Below, one piece after another: positions 39,473 through 49,216 of a DNA stretch of 64,000 nt. The stretch lies in NCBI RefSeq assembly GCF_000760215.1, contig NZ_JNAW01000001.1, positions 124,001 through 188,000 on the forward strand. Direction: 5' to 3'. How positions within the stretch are numbered: position 1 is the stretch's first letter; each line of letters starts with the position of its first letter. Position numbers and translations under genes: made by a program. This stretch comes from Prochlorococcus sp. MIT 0603. GTDB lineage: Bacteria > Cyanobacteriota > Cyanobacteriia > PCC-6307 > Cyanobiaceae. The notes under the pieces were generated by a model that was not told the origin of the DNA, did not search any database, and worked only from the letters and a program-made list of their open reading frames with translations.

Positions 39473-40630
39473 ATGCGTAATCTCATTAATGTTCAGATAC
39501 CAGATCCACATTTTTTCTCTTTGAAGGAAAAATTGTGGTCGATTCAGATTGATGAGAATGACCACATTCTTTCTTTGAATCCAATGCAAAGTGAAATATC
39601 CGAAATTGGAGAAGATTGGGCTGGTGATTGGCTAAGTCCACGAGGTATAGATCTTCAAATCAATGGGGGGCTTGGACTAGCATTTACTGATTTAGACTTT
39701 AAACAATTACCCAAGTTAAATGAATTCTTGAATTTACTTTGGAGAGATGGAATAGAAGCTATTTCACCAACATTAGTAAGCTGCAGTATTGAATCTTTAA
39801 GAAGATCTCTAGCGGTTATACAATTAGCTCGAAAGGAAACTTGTATTAATAGATCAAAACTACTGGGAGCTCACCTTGAGGGGCCTTTTTTATCAATGAA
39901 TTATCAAGGGGCTCATAATCATAATCACTTTTGTTTGCCAAGTTTATCGGCTTTAGATAAAAGGATTAATGGCTTTGAACGAGAAATTGCTTTGGTAACG
40001 ATGGCTCCTGAATTACCAGGCTCTTCAGAAGTTATTAAAAGATTGAATGATCTTGGAATTCTTGTCTCTTTAGGCCATTCATCAGCTAATTCGAATATCT
40101 GTAGATCTTCTTTTGATTTAGGAATAAGCATGATTACTCATGCTTTTAATGCTATGCCAGGACTTCATCATAGAGATCCAGGCCCAGTAGGTGAAGCAAT
40201 ATCTCATGGCCAGATTTCAATGGGACTTATTGCTGATGGAATCCATGTACATCCAAATATGGTAATTATTCTTCAAAAGTTAGCTAGAGATAGCCTGTTC
40301 TTGGTTAGTGATGCTTTATCTCCTTATGGATTGGAAGCAAAACAATATCAGTGGGATCAAAGATTAGTATTTATTGATGAAGGGGTTTGTAGATTAGATG
40401 ATGGCACTTTGGCTGGAACAACTCTTTCTTTATTAGAGGGTTGTAAACGACTTGCCAAGTGGACCAAAGATCCTTCTTTTGCTATTTGGGCAGCCACAGT
40501 CTCCCCTAGACATGTATTAGAAAAAGGAAAAGGCATTAAAGAATTTTTTGTTGGCCATTCTTTGGAAAAATTTTTGAGATGGAATTTAAATTTTGATTCT
40601 TATTCTCTTAATTGGAAATCAGCTAAGTAG
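39473..40630 (+). CDS. nagA: N-acetylglucosamine-6-phosphate deacetylase family protein
   Basis: NagA removes the acetyl group from GlcNAc-6-phosphate in amino-sugar recycling. The 385-residue amidohydrolase has DLQINGGLGLAFTD, GAHLEGPFLS, LGHSSAN, the metal and substrate region MITHAFNAMPGLHHRDPG, IADGIHVHP and the catalytic Asp in LVSDALSPYG, then AGTTLSLLEG. It stands 28 bases ahead of chlM. No nagB or sugar transporter is seen, so a role in peptidoglycan recycling is inferred. Confidence 0.9.
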   Translation: MRNLINVQIPDPHFFSLKEKLWSIQIDENDHILSLNPMQSEISEIGEDWAGDWLSPRGIDLQINGGLGLAFTDLDFKQLPKLNEFLNLLWRDGIEAISPTLVSCSIESLRRSLAVIQLARKETCINRSKLLGAHLEGPFLSMNYQGAHNHNHFCLPSLSALDKRINGFEREIALVTMAPELPGSSEVIKRLNDLGILVSLGHSSANSNICRSSFDLGISMITHAFNAMPGLHHRDPGPVGEAISHGQISMGLIADGIHVHPNMVIILQKLARDSLFLVSDALSPYGLEAKQYQWDQRLVFIDEGVCRLDDGTLAGTTLSLLEGCKRLAKWTKDPSFAIWAATVSPRHVLEKGKGIKEFFVGHSLEKFLRWNLNFDSYSLNWKSAK

Positions 40631-40658
40631 TATTCTTCGTTTATTAATGATTATTTAA

Positions 40659-41372
40659 ATGAACGAGAAAGGTCTAAACAAATTAAAGCAGTCTGAGAAG
40701 GCTGAAGTCTTAGATTACTTTAATGGGACTGGTTTTGAAAGATGGAATCGGATTTATAGCAATAGTGATGAAGTCAATAAGGTTCAGAGGAATATTCGGC
40801 TAGGTCACCAAAAAACGGTTGATGATGTGTTGTCTTGGATTCAAGAAAATGAAGGGATTAGAAAAATGAGTTTTTGTGATGCTGGATGTGGTGTTGGGAG
40901 TCTTACTTTGCCTCTGATATCAATGGGAGCAGCTTCTGTTTTTGCTAGTGACATTTCTGACGCAATGGTTAAAGAAACTAAGCGCAGAGCCGAAATCGAT
41001 GGACTAAATTTAGATAGAGTGACTTTTCATACTTCTGATTTAGAGAATTTGGAGGGTTCATTCCATACAGTAATCTGCTTGGATGTATTTATTCATTATC
41101 CACAAATTGCAGCAGAAGAAATGGTTCGTCATTTATGTGATATGAGTGAAAAAAGATTGATTGTAAGCTTTGCTCCATATACGCCTTTCTTGGCTTTGTT
41201 GAAATTAATAGGCCAATTTTTCCCAGGGCCAAGCAAAACTACTCGTGCTTATATACTTAAAGAAAAAGGAATAGTAAACTCTGCATTGAAATGTGGTTTC
41301 AAGATTAAGCGCAGAAAATTAAATCAAGCACCTTTTTATTTTTCACAATTAATAGAATTTGAAAGGGTATAG
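40659..41372 (+). CDS. chlM: magnesium-protoporphyrin IX methyltransferase
   Basis: ChlM (BchM) methylates the C13 propionate of Mg-protoporphyrin IX using SAM in chlorophyll synthesis. The 237-residue protein has the SAM motif DAGCGVGSLTLPL, the family-specific EVLDYFNGTGFERWNRIYS at the N-terminus and KTTRAYILKEKGI in the C-terminal part. It is convergent with the ycf29/rre1 gene. Confidence 0.95.
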   Translation: MNEKGLNKLKQSEKAEVLDYFNGTGFERWNRIYSNSDEVNKVQRNIRLGHQKTVDDVLSWIQENEGIRKMSFCDAGCGVGSLTLPLISMGAASVFASDISDAMVKETKRRAEIDGLNLDRVTFHTSDLENLEGSFHTVICLDVFIHYPQIAAEEMVRHLCDMSEKRLIVSFAPYTPFLALLKLIGQFFPGPSKTTRAYILKEKGIVNSALKCGFKIKRRKLNQAPFYFSQLIEFERV

Positions 41373-41399
41373 TTTAGTTGCTGATTAACGACAAAGATA

Positions 41400-42128
41400 T
41401 TATGTAACTAAATGATTTTCTAGAGCATATCTAACCAGCTCTGTTCTACTAGAAGTTCCAGTTTTAATAAATAGACGACTTACGTATTTTTCTACATTTC
41501 GAATAGATGTTTCTAGTTGTCTTGCAATTTCTTTATTCATTAAACCTTCTGCTACTAGCTGAAGAACGCTTGCTTCCCTGGGAGTAAAATTTGGAATAAT
41601 CAGATCCTTCCTTGAAGAATTAGTATCATTTTGAGTCAGCATCGACTTGATTTCAGTAATTTGTTTGGCCATTTGCCCAACATCTGTATCAGCAAAACGA
41701 GCTGCCTCAGCCAATAATCTTTCTTGACGCCTAACGACATTTTTGACTCTCGCTATTAATTCATCAGGATCAAATGGTTTCGAAATATAGTCATCTACTC
41801 CTGCTTGATATCCTTGAGTGCGATCTAAGGTCATTCCTTTGGCTGTGAGGAAAATTACTGGTGTTCCCCCCAACCGTTCATCTTCACGAAGTTTTTTTAA
41901 TAAGTCGTATCCGTCATATCTAGGCATCATTACATCAGTAAGGACAACATCAGGCATCATTTGTTTTGCTTTTTGTAAGCCATCTTCGCCATCTATTGCA
42001 GTTTGAACTTCAAAACCTTCGTCTTCTAAGTAGGCTTTTACAGCAGTTCTAATCCCAGGTTCATCATCTACTAGTAAGACGCGAGCTTTTTGCTGATCTT
42101 CTAGAGTTGACACTTGTTGTTCATTCAT
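41400..42128 (-). CDS. rre1: response regulator Ycf29/Rre1 (REC plus LuxR output)
   Basis: From ATG 42128 the protein has 242 residues: a receiver domain (about 15-130) with DDE pocket (20-23), D65 in VVLTDVMMPRYDGYD and the SKPFDPDEL lysine, then a LuxR helix-turn-helix (about 175-238). Text such as KAYLEDEGF, TAKGMTLDRTQGYQAG and PREASVLQLVAEGLMNKEI resembles the Ycf29/Rre1 group of cyanobacteria and red algal plastids, a stress regulator paired with the Hik34/Hik2 kinases. A longer frame to 42209 is less like the family. It is divergent from the cysteine desulfurase. Confidence 0.82.
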   Translation of the reverse strand: MNEQQVSTLEDQQKARVLLVDDEPGIRTAVKAYLEDEGFEVQTAIDGEDGLQKAKQMMPDVVLTDVMMPRYDGYDLLKKLREDERLGGTPVIFLTAKGMTLDRTQGYQAGVDDYISKPFDPDELIARVKNVVRRQERLLAEAARFADTDVGQMAKQITEIKSMLTQNDTNSSRKDLIIPNFTPREASVLQLVAEGLMNKEIARQLETSIRNVEKYVSRLFIKTGTSSRTELVRYALENHLVT

Positions 42129-42212
42129 GAAATTTAGTTTTGGGAGGTTTAGGACTTTTAAAGCAATATCATCCAGGATATTGGTGTTTGAGAGACTTTT
42201 ACGAATCATTTA

Positions 42213-43361
42213 ATGAAGACAACCCCTCTTGACTTTGATTACCAATCAACCACCCCTTGTGATAACAAGGTTCTTGAGGCAATGTTTCCTTATTGGAATC
42301 AGGATTGGGGTAATCCTTCTAGTCGTAACAATCGAATTAGCATTAAGGCTTCAGCTGCCATCAGTTTGGCACGTGAACAATTAGCAGACTTGCTGAAAAT
42401 CTCTCCCAAAAGATTGATTTTCACTAGTGGAGCGACGGAAGCAAATAATTTAGCTTTGCTTGGCCATGCAAGGGCAAAGGCGCGTCAGAATGGTTTTCCT
42501 GGTCATTTAATTACACTTTCAACTGAGCATAATTCTGTAATTGCACCAATTAGACAACTTAGAAAAGAAGGGTTTCATATTACAGAGTTAACCCCAGACT
42601 TAGACGGAATTATTTCTTTGGAAAGCTTAAAAGACTCATTTTTAGAAGATACTTTATTAGTAAGTGTAATGATTGCAAATAATGAAATAGGTGTTGTACA
42701 ACCTATTTCTGAAATTGCTTCTCTATGTAATCAACGTGGGGTTGCTTTTCATTCTGATATGTCACAAGGCTTTGGAAACTTAACTATTGATTTTAGTAAT
42801 ATAGGAATTGATCTAATGAGTTTTAGTGGTCATAAAATATACGGCCCTAAAGGCATTGGTTTATTAGTTGTAGGAGAAGATTGCATTATCGAACCTTTGC
42901 AATGGGGAGGTGATCAAGAGAATGGTTTAAGAGCTGGTACCCTTCCTGTACCTTTGATTGTTGGCTTTGTAAAAGCAGCTGAAATTGCTAATCAAAACCA
43001 ATCTTTTTATGCAAAGAACATAAAAGATATGCGAAATGAATTATGGCAAGGCTTGAATCAAAAAATTCCTGACTTAATACTTAATGGCTCTTTGGAAAAG
43101 CGACTTCCTAATAATTTGAATTTTACAGTAAAAGGAGTTATTGGCAGTAAATTACATAAACAGTTGCGACCTTTTATCTCTTGCAGCAGTGGTTCTGCAT
43201 GCAGCAATGGTGCTCCTTCCCATGTTCTTTTATCAATTGGAAGAAGCACACAAGAAGCTGAAGCTTCATTGCGTCTTAGTTTAGGTCGCGCAACAAATTT
43301 CGATGAGGTGGATATTGCTATCAATATTATTTCAAAGGTTGTGTATCAGTTAAGAGGCTAA
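42213..43361 (+). CDS. cysteine desulfurase (IscS/NifS family)
   Basis: The PLP enzyme takes sulfur from cysteine for Fe-S cluster and thiolation pathways. The 382-residue protein has PLP lysine K208 in [20 protein letters not shown] with the PLP-stacking His, and the nucleophile C325 in [11 protein letters not shown], the long-loop class I form. Its end overlaps rsmH by 12 bases in a convergent arrangement. Confidence 0.92.
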   Translation: MKTTPLDFDYQSTTPCDNKVLEAMFPYWNQDWGNPSSRNNRISIKASAAISLAREQLADLLKISPKRLIFTSGATEANNLALLGHARAKARQNGFPGHLITLSTEHNSVIAPIRQLRKEGFHITELTPDLDGIISLESLKDSFLEDTLLVSVMIANNEIGVVQPISEIASLCNQRGVAFHSDMSQGFGNLTIDFSNIGIDLMSFSGHKIYGPKGIGLLVVGEDCIIEPLQWGGDQENGLRAGTLPVPLIVGFVKAAEIANQNQSFYAKNIKDMRNELWQGLNQKIPDLILNGSLEKRLPNNLNFTVKGVIGSKLHKQLRPFISCSSGSACSNGAPSHVLLSIGRSTQEAEASLRLSLGRATNFDEVDIAINIISKVVYQLRG

Positions 43362-44276
43362 TATTTTAGGTTGCTTTTTGATAGCTAATCTGAACTTTGC
43401 GCTTCTACTTCGTGGGTTGATTGACTTTTCATCAGAGCTTGCAGTAATTGGTTTGCGAGTGATTCTTTCTAGACGTTCATCATTAATAAAAGAATGTTTA
43501 ACTAATCTGTCTTCTAAAGAATGAAAACTAATGATCCCAAAACCTCCACCAGGTAGTAGCCAGTTTGGAGCATTTTTTAGAAGGGTTTCAAGATTTTCTA
43601 ATTCATTATTAATAGCAATACGTAAAGCTTGAAAGGTTCTGGTTGCAGGATGAATTCGCCCATTTCGCATTTTAGGTGGGTAGCAACTTGCTATTGCATA
43701 TGCAAGCGAGGCAGTACCTTCATAAGAACCTTTTCTTGATAAATCATTCTTTATTCGCTTTGCTATGCGCCTTGAGAATCTTTCTTCACCATATTTATAG
43801 ATTAAATCTGCTAATGCTTTTTCATCAGTTTGTTCTATTAAATCTTGCGCTTTGATTCCTTTTTCAGGATTCATGCGCATATCTAGTGGTCCATCTAGGC
43901 GAAAACTAAACCCTCTAGATGCTTGATCAATTTGTGGACTGCTGACACCTAGATCAGCCAAAATAAACGATACTTTTTCTTCAGAAAAAAAATCTGCAAA
44001 GTTTGATGAAATAATTTTTACCCTTGAATCAAATTTCAGTAGCTTTTTTGATGCAGCAGTTATGGCAGTTGGGTCTTGATCTAGGCCGATTATGTGAAGA
44101 TTTGGAAATTTTTCTAGGATTAAGCTGGCATGCCCTCCCCCCCCCAGAGTTGCATCAATAACCTTGCTTTTATTGAGTAGGCTTGCAGGGAGTTGGCGAA
44201 TTGCTTCAATTATTTCTTTAGATAGTACAGGTGTGTGTTTGAATTTTGATTTGACCAAGTTGGATTCTTCTTTCAT
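43350..44276 (-). CDS. rsmH: 16S rRNA m4C1402 methyltransferase
   Basis: RsmH (MraW) methylates C1402 of 16S rRNA. The 308-residue protein has [13 protein letters not shown], the SAM loop [27 protein letters not shown], and [12 protein letters not shown] near the C-terminus. All family motifs are present. It is divergent from ndhH with a 43-base gap. Confidence 0.96.
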   Translation of the reverse strand: MKEESNLVKSKFKHTPVLSKEIIEAIRQLPASLLNKSKVIDATLGGGGHASLILEKFPNLHIIGLDQDPTAITAASKKLLKFDSRVKIISSNFADFFSEEKVSFILADLGVSSPQIDQASRGFSFRLDGPLDMRMNPEKGIKAQDLIEQTDEKALADLIYKYGEERFSRRIAKRIKNDLSRKGSYEGTASLAYAIASCYPPKMRNGRIHPATRTFQALRIAINNELENLETLLKNAPNWLLPGGGFGIISFHSLEDRLVKHSFINDERLERITRKPITASSDEKSINPRSRSAKFRLAIKKQPKILAS

Positions 44277-44319
44277 GACTACTTCCTAATATCTAAGTAT
44301 CTATTAAAAATTTCGCCAC

Positions 44320-45504
44320 ATGTCGCAGCTGGAAACGCGAACGGAGCCAATGGTGGTGAATTTTGGCCCGCATCATCCTTCCATGCATGGTGTTTTGCGC
44401 TTAGTAGTCACCCTTGATGGTGAAGATGTAATTGATTGTGAGCCAGTAATTGGATACCTACACCGGGGGATGGAGAAAATTGCTGAAAACAGAACAAATG
44501 TAATGTTTGTTCCGTACGTCAGTCGGATGGATTATGCCGCCGGTATGTTTTATGAGGCAATTGTTGTAAATGCTCCTGAACGGTTGGCAAATATTTCTAT
44601 ACCTAAGCGGGCAAGTTATATACGTGTGTTAATGCTTGAGTTAAATAGGATTGCCAACCATCTGCTTTGGTTAGGCCCGTTCTTGGCAGATGTAGGTGCC
44701 CAAACTCCTTTCTTCTATATATTTAGAGAGCGTGAAATGATTTATGACCTTTGGGAGGCAGCTACAGGTCAAAGGTTGATTAATAATAATTTCTTTCGTA
44801 TAGGTGGCGTTGCTTGTGATTTGCCTTGGGGATGGCTTGAGAAATGTAAAGACTTTTGCGATTGGTTTGGCCCTAAGATTGATGAATACGAGAAACTAAT
44901 CACCAACAACCCAATATTTCGGCGGCGTATAGAGGGTTTGGGCACTATCGAAAAGGATCAAGCAATTAATTGGAGTCTTTCTGGCCCAATGTTACGTGCA
45001 TCTGGAGTCCCTTGGGATTTAAGAAAGGTTGACCATTATGAGTGTTATGACGATTTTGACTGGGATGTTGCATTTGAACAAGAAGGTGATTGTTATGCTA
45101 GGTATCGAGTTCGGATTGAAGAGATGCGTCAATCTTTAAGGATATTAAATCAAGCTTGTGAGCAGATTCCTGGTGGGCCTACAGAGAACCTTGAGGCATA
45201 TCGTGAAGTAGAGGGAAAAAAGAGTTCTTTTTCGGGATTTGATTATCAGTATGTTGCTAAAAAAGTTGCACCAACTTTTAAAATTCCTCACGGAGAGTTA
45301 TATACACGGTTGGAATCTGGAAAAGGTGAAATAGGTGTTTTTATTCAAGGGACTAATGATGTGACTCCATGGAGATTTAAAATTAGAGCTGCTGATCTAA
45401 ATAATCTACAAATTTTGCCTCATATTTTAAAGGGTGCCAAAGTTGCTGATATCATGGCAATTCTTGGCTCAATAGACGTCATAATGGGTTCAGTAGATCG
45501 TTAA
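44320..45504 (+). CDS. ndhH: NAD(P)H-quinone oxidoreductase subunit H
   Basis: NdhH is the NuoD/49-kDa subunit that helps form the quinone-binding cavity. The 394-residue protein has [30 protein letters not shown], and the C-terminal [12 protein letters not shown]. It is single here, away from other ndh genes, as in other cyanobacteria. The thioesterase gene starts 5 bases after its stop. Confidence 0.97.
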   Translation: MSQLETRTEPMVVNFGPHHPSMHGVLRLVVTLDGEDVIDCEPVIGYLHRGMEKIAENRTNVMFVPYVSRMDYAAGMFYEAIVVNAPERLANISIPKRASYIRVLMLELNRIANHLLWLGPFLADVGAQTPFFYIFREREMIYDLWEAATGQRLINNNFFRIGGVACDLPWGWLEKCKDFCDWFGPKIDEYEKLITNNPIFRRRIEGLGTIEKDQAINWSLSGPMLRASGVPWDLRKVDHYECYDDFDWDVAFEQEGDCYARYRVRIEEMRQSLRILNQACEQIPGGPTENLEAYREVEGKKSSFSGFDYQYVAKKVAPTFKIPHGELYTRLESGKGEIGVFIQGTNDVTPWRFKIRAADLNNLQILPHILKGAKVADIMAILGSIDVIMGSVDR

Positions 45505-45509
45505 TTGCA

Positions 45510-45977
45510 GTGTTATCTAAGAAGCCTCCTGATTGGCTACATTTACAACGTGCTTCTCGTTTTGGTGATATTGATACTGCAGGAGTTATTCATTTTCATA
45601 ACCTATTCCGTTGGTGTCATGAGGCTTGGGAGGAAAGTTTAGAGAGGTATGGAATTAATGCTGTTGATGTTTTCCCTTCAATTATAGATCACAAGTCTTT
45701 GATATCGATTGCTTTACCAATTGTCCATTGTGAAGCTGATTTTTTTGCACCTATTCGAATAGCAGAAAACTTGGAGATTGAGCTTGTTCCAATCAAGTTA
45801 GATCCTGGAAGTTTTCAAGTGAAATACAATTTCTATCAAGGAAAAAATATTGTTGCGGTTGCTCTTATTAGACATCGTTCTATTAATATTGAAACACGTC
45901 ATCCTTGTTCTCTCCCAGAAGGTATTCAACTTTGGTTAGAAGCCTCTTCATTAAATAAAGGTATTAGCTCTCTTTAG
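45510..45977 (+). CDS. 1,4-dihydroxy-2-naphthoyl-CoA thioesterase
   Basis: A 155-residue hotdog-fold thioesterase with GTG start at 45510. The active-site line FGDIDTAGVIHFHNLFRWCH carries the Asp motif of the 4-hydroxybenzoyl-CoA thioesterase family. In cyanobacteria this group hydrolyses DHNA-CoA in phylloquinone synthesis, and the adjacent menE, menC and menA genes support that role here. Its end overlaps menE by 14 bases. Confidence 0.88.
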   Translation: MLSKKPPDWLHLQRASRFGDIDTAGVIHFHNLFRWCHEAWEESLERYGINAVDVFPSIIDHKSLISIALPIVHCEADFFAPIRIAENLEIELVPIKLDPGSFQVKYNFYQGKNIVAVALIRHRSINIETRHPCSLPEGIQLWLEASSLNKGISSL

Positions 45978-47196
45978 CTTCTAACCAGGATTGCCATTTT
46001 GTGATTTCCCATTTTCCTAATTGATTTGGTGATAGTTCTGGACAATTGTGCCATTGAATTGGTCTTTCAAAGCAAGGCCATTCTTCGGTAAGCCTTTTAA
46101 GTTTCTGTAAAGATTGATGTGGATTAGTTTGTTTAGTAGTTTTGAATCTTACAAGTGCTACTAACCGTTCTCCCCATTCCTCATCCTTAGTGGATAGCAT
46201 TAAAATCCTTTTTATTGCGATGCCGTTTTTTTGGGCAGCATTCAGTAGACGAGCTTGAAGTTTTTCTGGAAAGATAATCTCACCCCCTGAATTAATAGCT
46301 GTATCTCTTCTTCCAATAATGCTTAGTTGCTGTACGTGATGAGAGAGTATTAATTCGGCATTGTCTCCTGACTCCCACCATCCTTCTTTGTCTCCAAGAG
46401 ATTGAAGACTTCCATCTTTGTTAAGGACTTTGGCTAATCGTTGAGTACGGATTTGCAATGCATTTGATTTTCCAATCCGTAATTCAACATCACTTAATGG
46501 TTCCCCCAGGCTATTAATGCCTGAAAGGAAATCCTTTGGACTTTGAATGCTTACCATTGCTGCCGTTTCTGTTGTCCCATAACATGGTGCTAGCTGAAGC
46601 TCTAAGTTCCTTGCTCTTTCAGCTAAGTTTTCGGGTATAGCAGAACCTCCTACCCATATAACAGAGAATAGTTTGAGCCAATTCAGACCTTCAGGATGTT
46701 GAATTAGTCGGGTTAGTTGGGTTGGAACTAAGGATGTAAGCATTGGACCTAACCCTTTATCAATAAGATAATGACTGGTTTCCATTAGTAGCCTTGGATT
46801 ATTGATTAATTTAGGTGTTATCCAAATATGATTGGTATTCCAACAACGACTTCTCCACCAAGGTAGTAAACCGCTGACATGGTGGAGTGGTAAAGGATTG
46901 ATAATTTGGCATTCCTGAGGTTTTAACCCTTGTCTTTCAAGCCATTGTGCTGTAGCTAATGCCGATTTATCTAGATTGCTACATGGATGTAGACATTGCT
47001 TATTTATACCACTACTACCACCACCGTTTATAATAATGCCAACTTCTTGTGTTGAGATTATTCTTTTGGAAAAATTTTGATTGGTGTTCTTAGGGAGCAA
47101 TTCAACCCACTTCCCATTGCCTAATTCATGGGCAAGAGAGTTTGAGCATTCTTCAACTTGTTGGCGATCGCAAAATATAGTAGAAACTCTTTTCAT
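45964..47196 (-). CDS. menE: o-succinylbenzoate-CoA ligase
   Basis: MenE activates o-succinylbenzoate to its CoA ester in phylloquinone synthesis. From ATG 47196 it has 410 residues. The start is set by the ATGA overlap with the menC stop and a GGGAGG five bases upstream. The AMP-binding P-loop is INGGGSSGINK, near consensus but with Asn where Pro is usual, followed by APCYGTTETAA and GWWESGDNAEL. It is shorter than typical MenE. The gene order menA-menC-menE confirms the assignment. Confidence 0.9.
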   Translation of the reverse strand: MKRVSTIFCDRQQVEECSNSLAHELGNGKWVELLPKNTNQNFSKRIISTQEVGIIINGGGSSGINKQCLHPCSNLDKSALATAQWLERQGLKPQECQIINPLPLHHVSGLLPWWRSRCWNTNHIWITPKLINNPRLLMETSHYLIDKGLGPMLTSLVPTQLTRLIQHPEGLNWLKLFSVIWVGGSAIPENLAERARNLELQLAPCYGTTETAAMVSIQSPKDFLSGINSLGEPLSDVELRIGKSNALQIRTQRLAKVLNKDGSLQSLGDKEGWWESGDNAELILSHHVQQLSIIGRRDTAINSGGEIIFPEKLQARLLNAAQKNGIAIKRILMLSTKDEEWGERLVALVRFKTTKQTNPHQSLQKLKRLTEEWPCFERPIQWHNCPELSPNQLGKWEITKWQSWLEAKES

Positions 47197-48164
47197 GCTG
47201 CCTCCCAAACTGATTGAGGATTATTACTGAAAAGAGGACCATCGGGACACCATCCTGGGGCCAAGCCAGGCAATGTAGGTGTAGGACCTTGTTGTTGTAG
47301 TGAAGCCAGATGCTCAACCCATCGTCGACCTATGCCTGTCTCAAAGCATGTACTGATAACTCTATATCCAACATTCTCATTTAATTCTTTTAGTAGGTAG
47401 CGAGGATCTCCTTCTATTAATGGACGACGTATTTGCCAGCTTTTCCAAGTTTTACGTAACGATGGTTTTAGAAGTAGAGATTCATCAAGTGCGACTGGAA
47501 TATGTTGAGACAATTTCTTTAGTCCTTCAATATCATCCATAGGCAATGGTTGTTCTAACCATTCTAGTCTTGGCTCATGCTGTAATTGGCTCATCCATGC
47601 CTTAGCTTGGCTTCGCTCCCAACTTCCATTGGCGTCAATTCTTAGATTTGCATTGGCAGGTAGCTTATAAAGAATTTCCTGAAGTAATCTTTCTTCTAAG
47701 TCATTTGACTTAATACCAACCTTCCATTTGAACGTTAATTTGTGCTGCAATTTAGAATGATTTTCCAGTGTCGAATCAAGAGTTTTTTTTAGCAATGATT
47801 CATCATTAGGTAATAACACAGCAGATGTTGAAGACTGCAGCCACTTTTGATTGGAATTATTCCCAATTAAGTAGTCCATTTCTGCTAGAGCAGCACCTAT
47901 TGCAAATCCAAGACTCCCTGGCCAATTATTGATCTCTTCTTCTAAGTTCTGTCTAGAAGGTGAATTGCCTAGACCTTCAAGTATTGTTTTGCAGAAGTAA
48001 AGCTCTGATGCATTGAAGGGAGAGATTTCTCCCCATCCGAAGTTACCTGATGGATCTTCAAGCTTGATAAGCAAACCTTCCTTTCTCTTTATGACCCCTT
48101 GTGATCTTTTGAGAGACCTTGCTAAGTGGAAGGAAAAGGGTTTGGTTCTTAGTTTTAAAGGCAT
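47193..48164 (-). CDS. menC: o-succinylbenzoate synthase
   Basis: MenC dehydrates SHCHC to o-succinylbenzoate. The protein (323 residues from ATG 48164) is an enolase-superfamily member with the Lys motif in LTFKWKVGIKS, metal ligands in RIDANGSW and LEWLEQPLP, and VALDESLLL. An in-frame start at 48218 would overlap menA; the 48164 start leaves a 16-base gap. It is coupled to menE by ATGA overlap. Confidence 0.9.
   Translation of the reverse strand: MPLKLRTKPFSFHLARSLKRSQGVIKRKEGLLIKLEDPSGNFGWGEISPFNASELYFCKTILEGLGNSPSRQNLEEEINNWPGSLGFAIGAALAEMDYLIGNNSNQKWLQSSTSAVLLPNDESLLKKTLDSTLENHSKLQHKLTFKWKVGIKSNDLEERLLQEILYKLPANANLRIDANGSWERSQAKAWMSQLQHEPRLEWLEQPLPMDDIEGLKKLSQHIPVALDESLLLKPSLRKTWKSWQIRRPLIEGDPRYLLKELNENVGYRVISTCFETGIGRRWVEHLASLQQQGPTPTLPGLAPGWCPDGPLFSNNPQSVWEAA
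47201..47206 (-). promoter_or_regulatory. Shine-Dalgarno for menE
   Basis: The minus strand reads GGGAGG within the end of menC, four bases before the ATG at 47196. It favours this start over the in-frame alternative at 47208. Confidence 0.65.
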
Positions 48165-48180
48165 ATATAATTTGAATTCA

Positions 48181-49137
48181 TCAATATGTCGTAAAGAAAC
48201 GACCTGCAATAAAACCAATGCTCAAACCAATTCCATTAAGAGCCTGAAAACGCAAAGCTAAAAATTTGCTTTCACTAATTTCATTTGGATGATTGTGATG
48301 TCTTTTTAGTAAACGTATTAAGCCTATTGCTGGAGGTAATCCAATAATTGCAAGTAAAGCTGTTATAGGCCATTGCCGATTGATGATTGGGACTAATTCC
48401 AATCCAAAGCTAAGCATAATAAACCAAGGCACAAGTGAGGCTGCTCTTTTTGTGCCTAGTCGAACTAGTAATGTTTTTTTTCCATGAATAGAATCTTCGA
48501 TTACCTGATGGAAGTTTGCACAGAAAAGCACCAAAGTTGTTGCGACAGCAGGACCTGCTCCTAGTAATATTGCTGTTTTCCAAGGGATTGTATTTGCATT
48601 ATTGTAATTAGGTGAAAGAACTAATAGGCCCGCGGCAGTCGCTAAAGGCCCAAAAGCAATCCAACATAAGGGTTCTCCTAACCCTTGATAGCCAAGTCGA
48701 AAAGGTGGGCCTTGATATAGATAGCCTAGGAAGCAACTCCCTAGCACTAAGGCAAAAACGGCAGAGTGACTTCTTATGGCTAGGATTAAAATTAGTGAAA
48801 GGCCTCCAAAAAGCATTAAATAAGCAAGGTTGCGTATTAATCCTTTTTTGCCTGTTAGTGCAACTACTGAATGAAGTTTAAATTCATCTACTCCTGTTGA
48901 TGCATCAAAAAGGTCGTTTGTTAGATTCTCCCAGATCAAAAGAGTAATGGATGCAATTAGAAAACCGAATAGTTGATCTATACGAACAACCTCTCCAATC
49001 CAATATTTCCAACCTGCCGCTAACACTATAGGCATAATTGCAACTGAATATAAGGGCCATTTAATAGCCTTTTGCCATAATTTTTTTCTGTGCTTACTTG
49101 AAGAATGAAGTGATGCAACAGCATTTTTGTCTTTCAT
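48181..49137 (-). CDS. menA: 1,4-dihydroxy-2-naphthoate phytyltransferase
   Basis: MenA attaches the phytyl chain to DHNA, making the precursor of phylloquinone, the A1 electron carrier of photosystem I. The 318-residue UbiA-family membrane protein has about eight or nine helices and Asp-rich motifs NLTNDLFDASTGVDE and, later, NFHQVIEDSIHGKKTL. It heads the menA-menC-menE unit and is divergent from menF. Confidence 0.94.
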   Translation of the reverse strand: MKDKNAVASLHSSSKHRKKLWQKAIKWPLYSVAIMPIVLAAGWKYWIGEVVRIDQLFGFLIASITLLIWENLTNDLFDASTGVDEFKLHSVVALTGKKGLIRNLAYLMLFGGLSLILILAIRSHSAVFALVLGSCFLGYLYQGPPFRLGYQGLGEPLCWIAFGPLATAAGLLVLSPNYNNANTIPWKTAILLGAGPAVATTLVLFCANFHQVIEDSIHGKKTLLVRLGTKRAASLVPWFIMLSFGLELVPIINRQWPITALLAIIGLPPAIGLIRLLKRHHNHPNEISESKFLALRFQALNGIGLSIGFIAGRFFTTY

Positions 49138-49216
49138 AGGATTTTGAATTCCTGCCTCTAATGTGAATTAGGTTTATTCATTTGATTAGTTTCGTTGATT
49201 ATCATTTAATTTAGGT

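Noticed and set aside
45964-47196. MenE as having a broken nucleotide-binding loop
   Set aside because: Checked position by position, INGGGSSGINK fits the AMP-binding pattern apart from one residue, so no loss of function is claimed.
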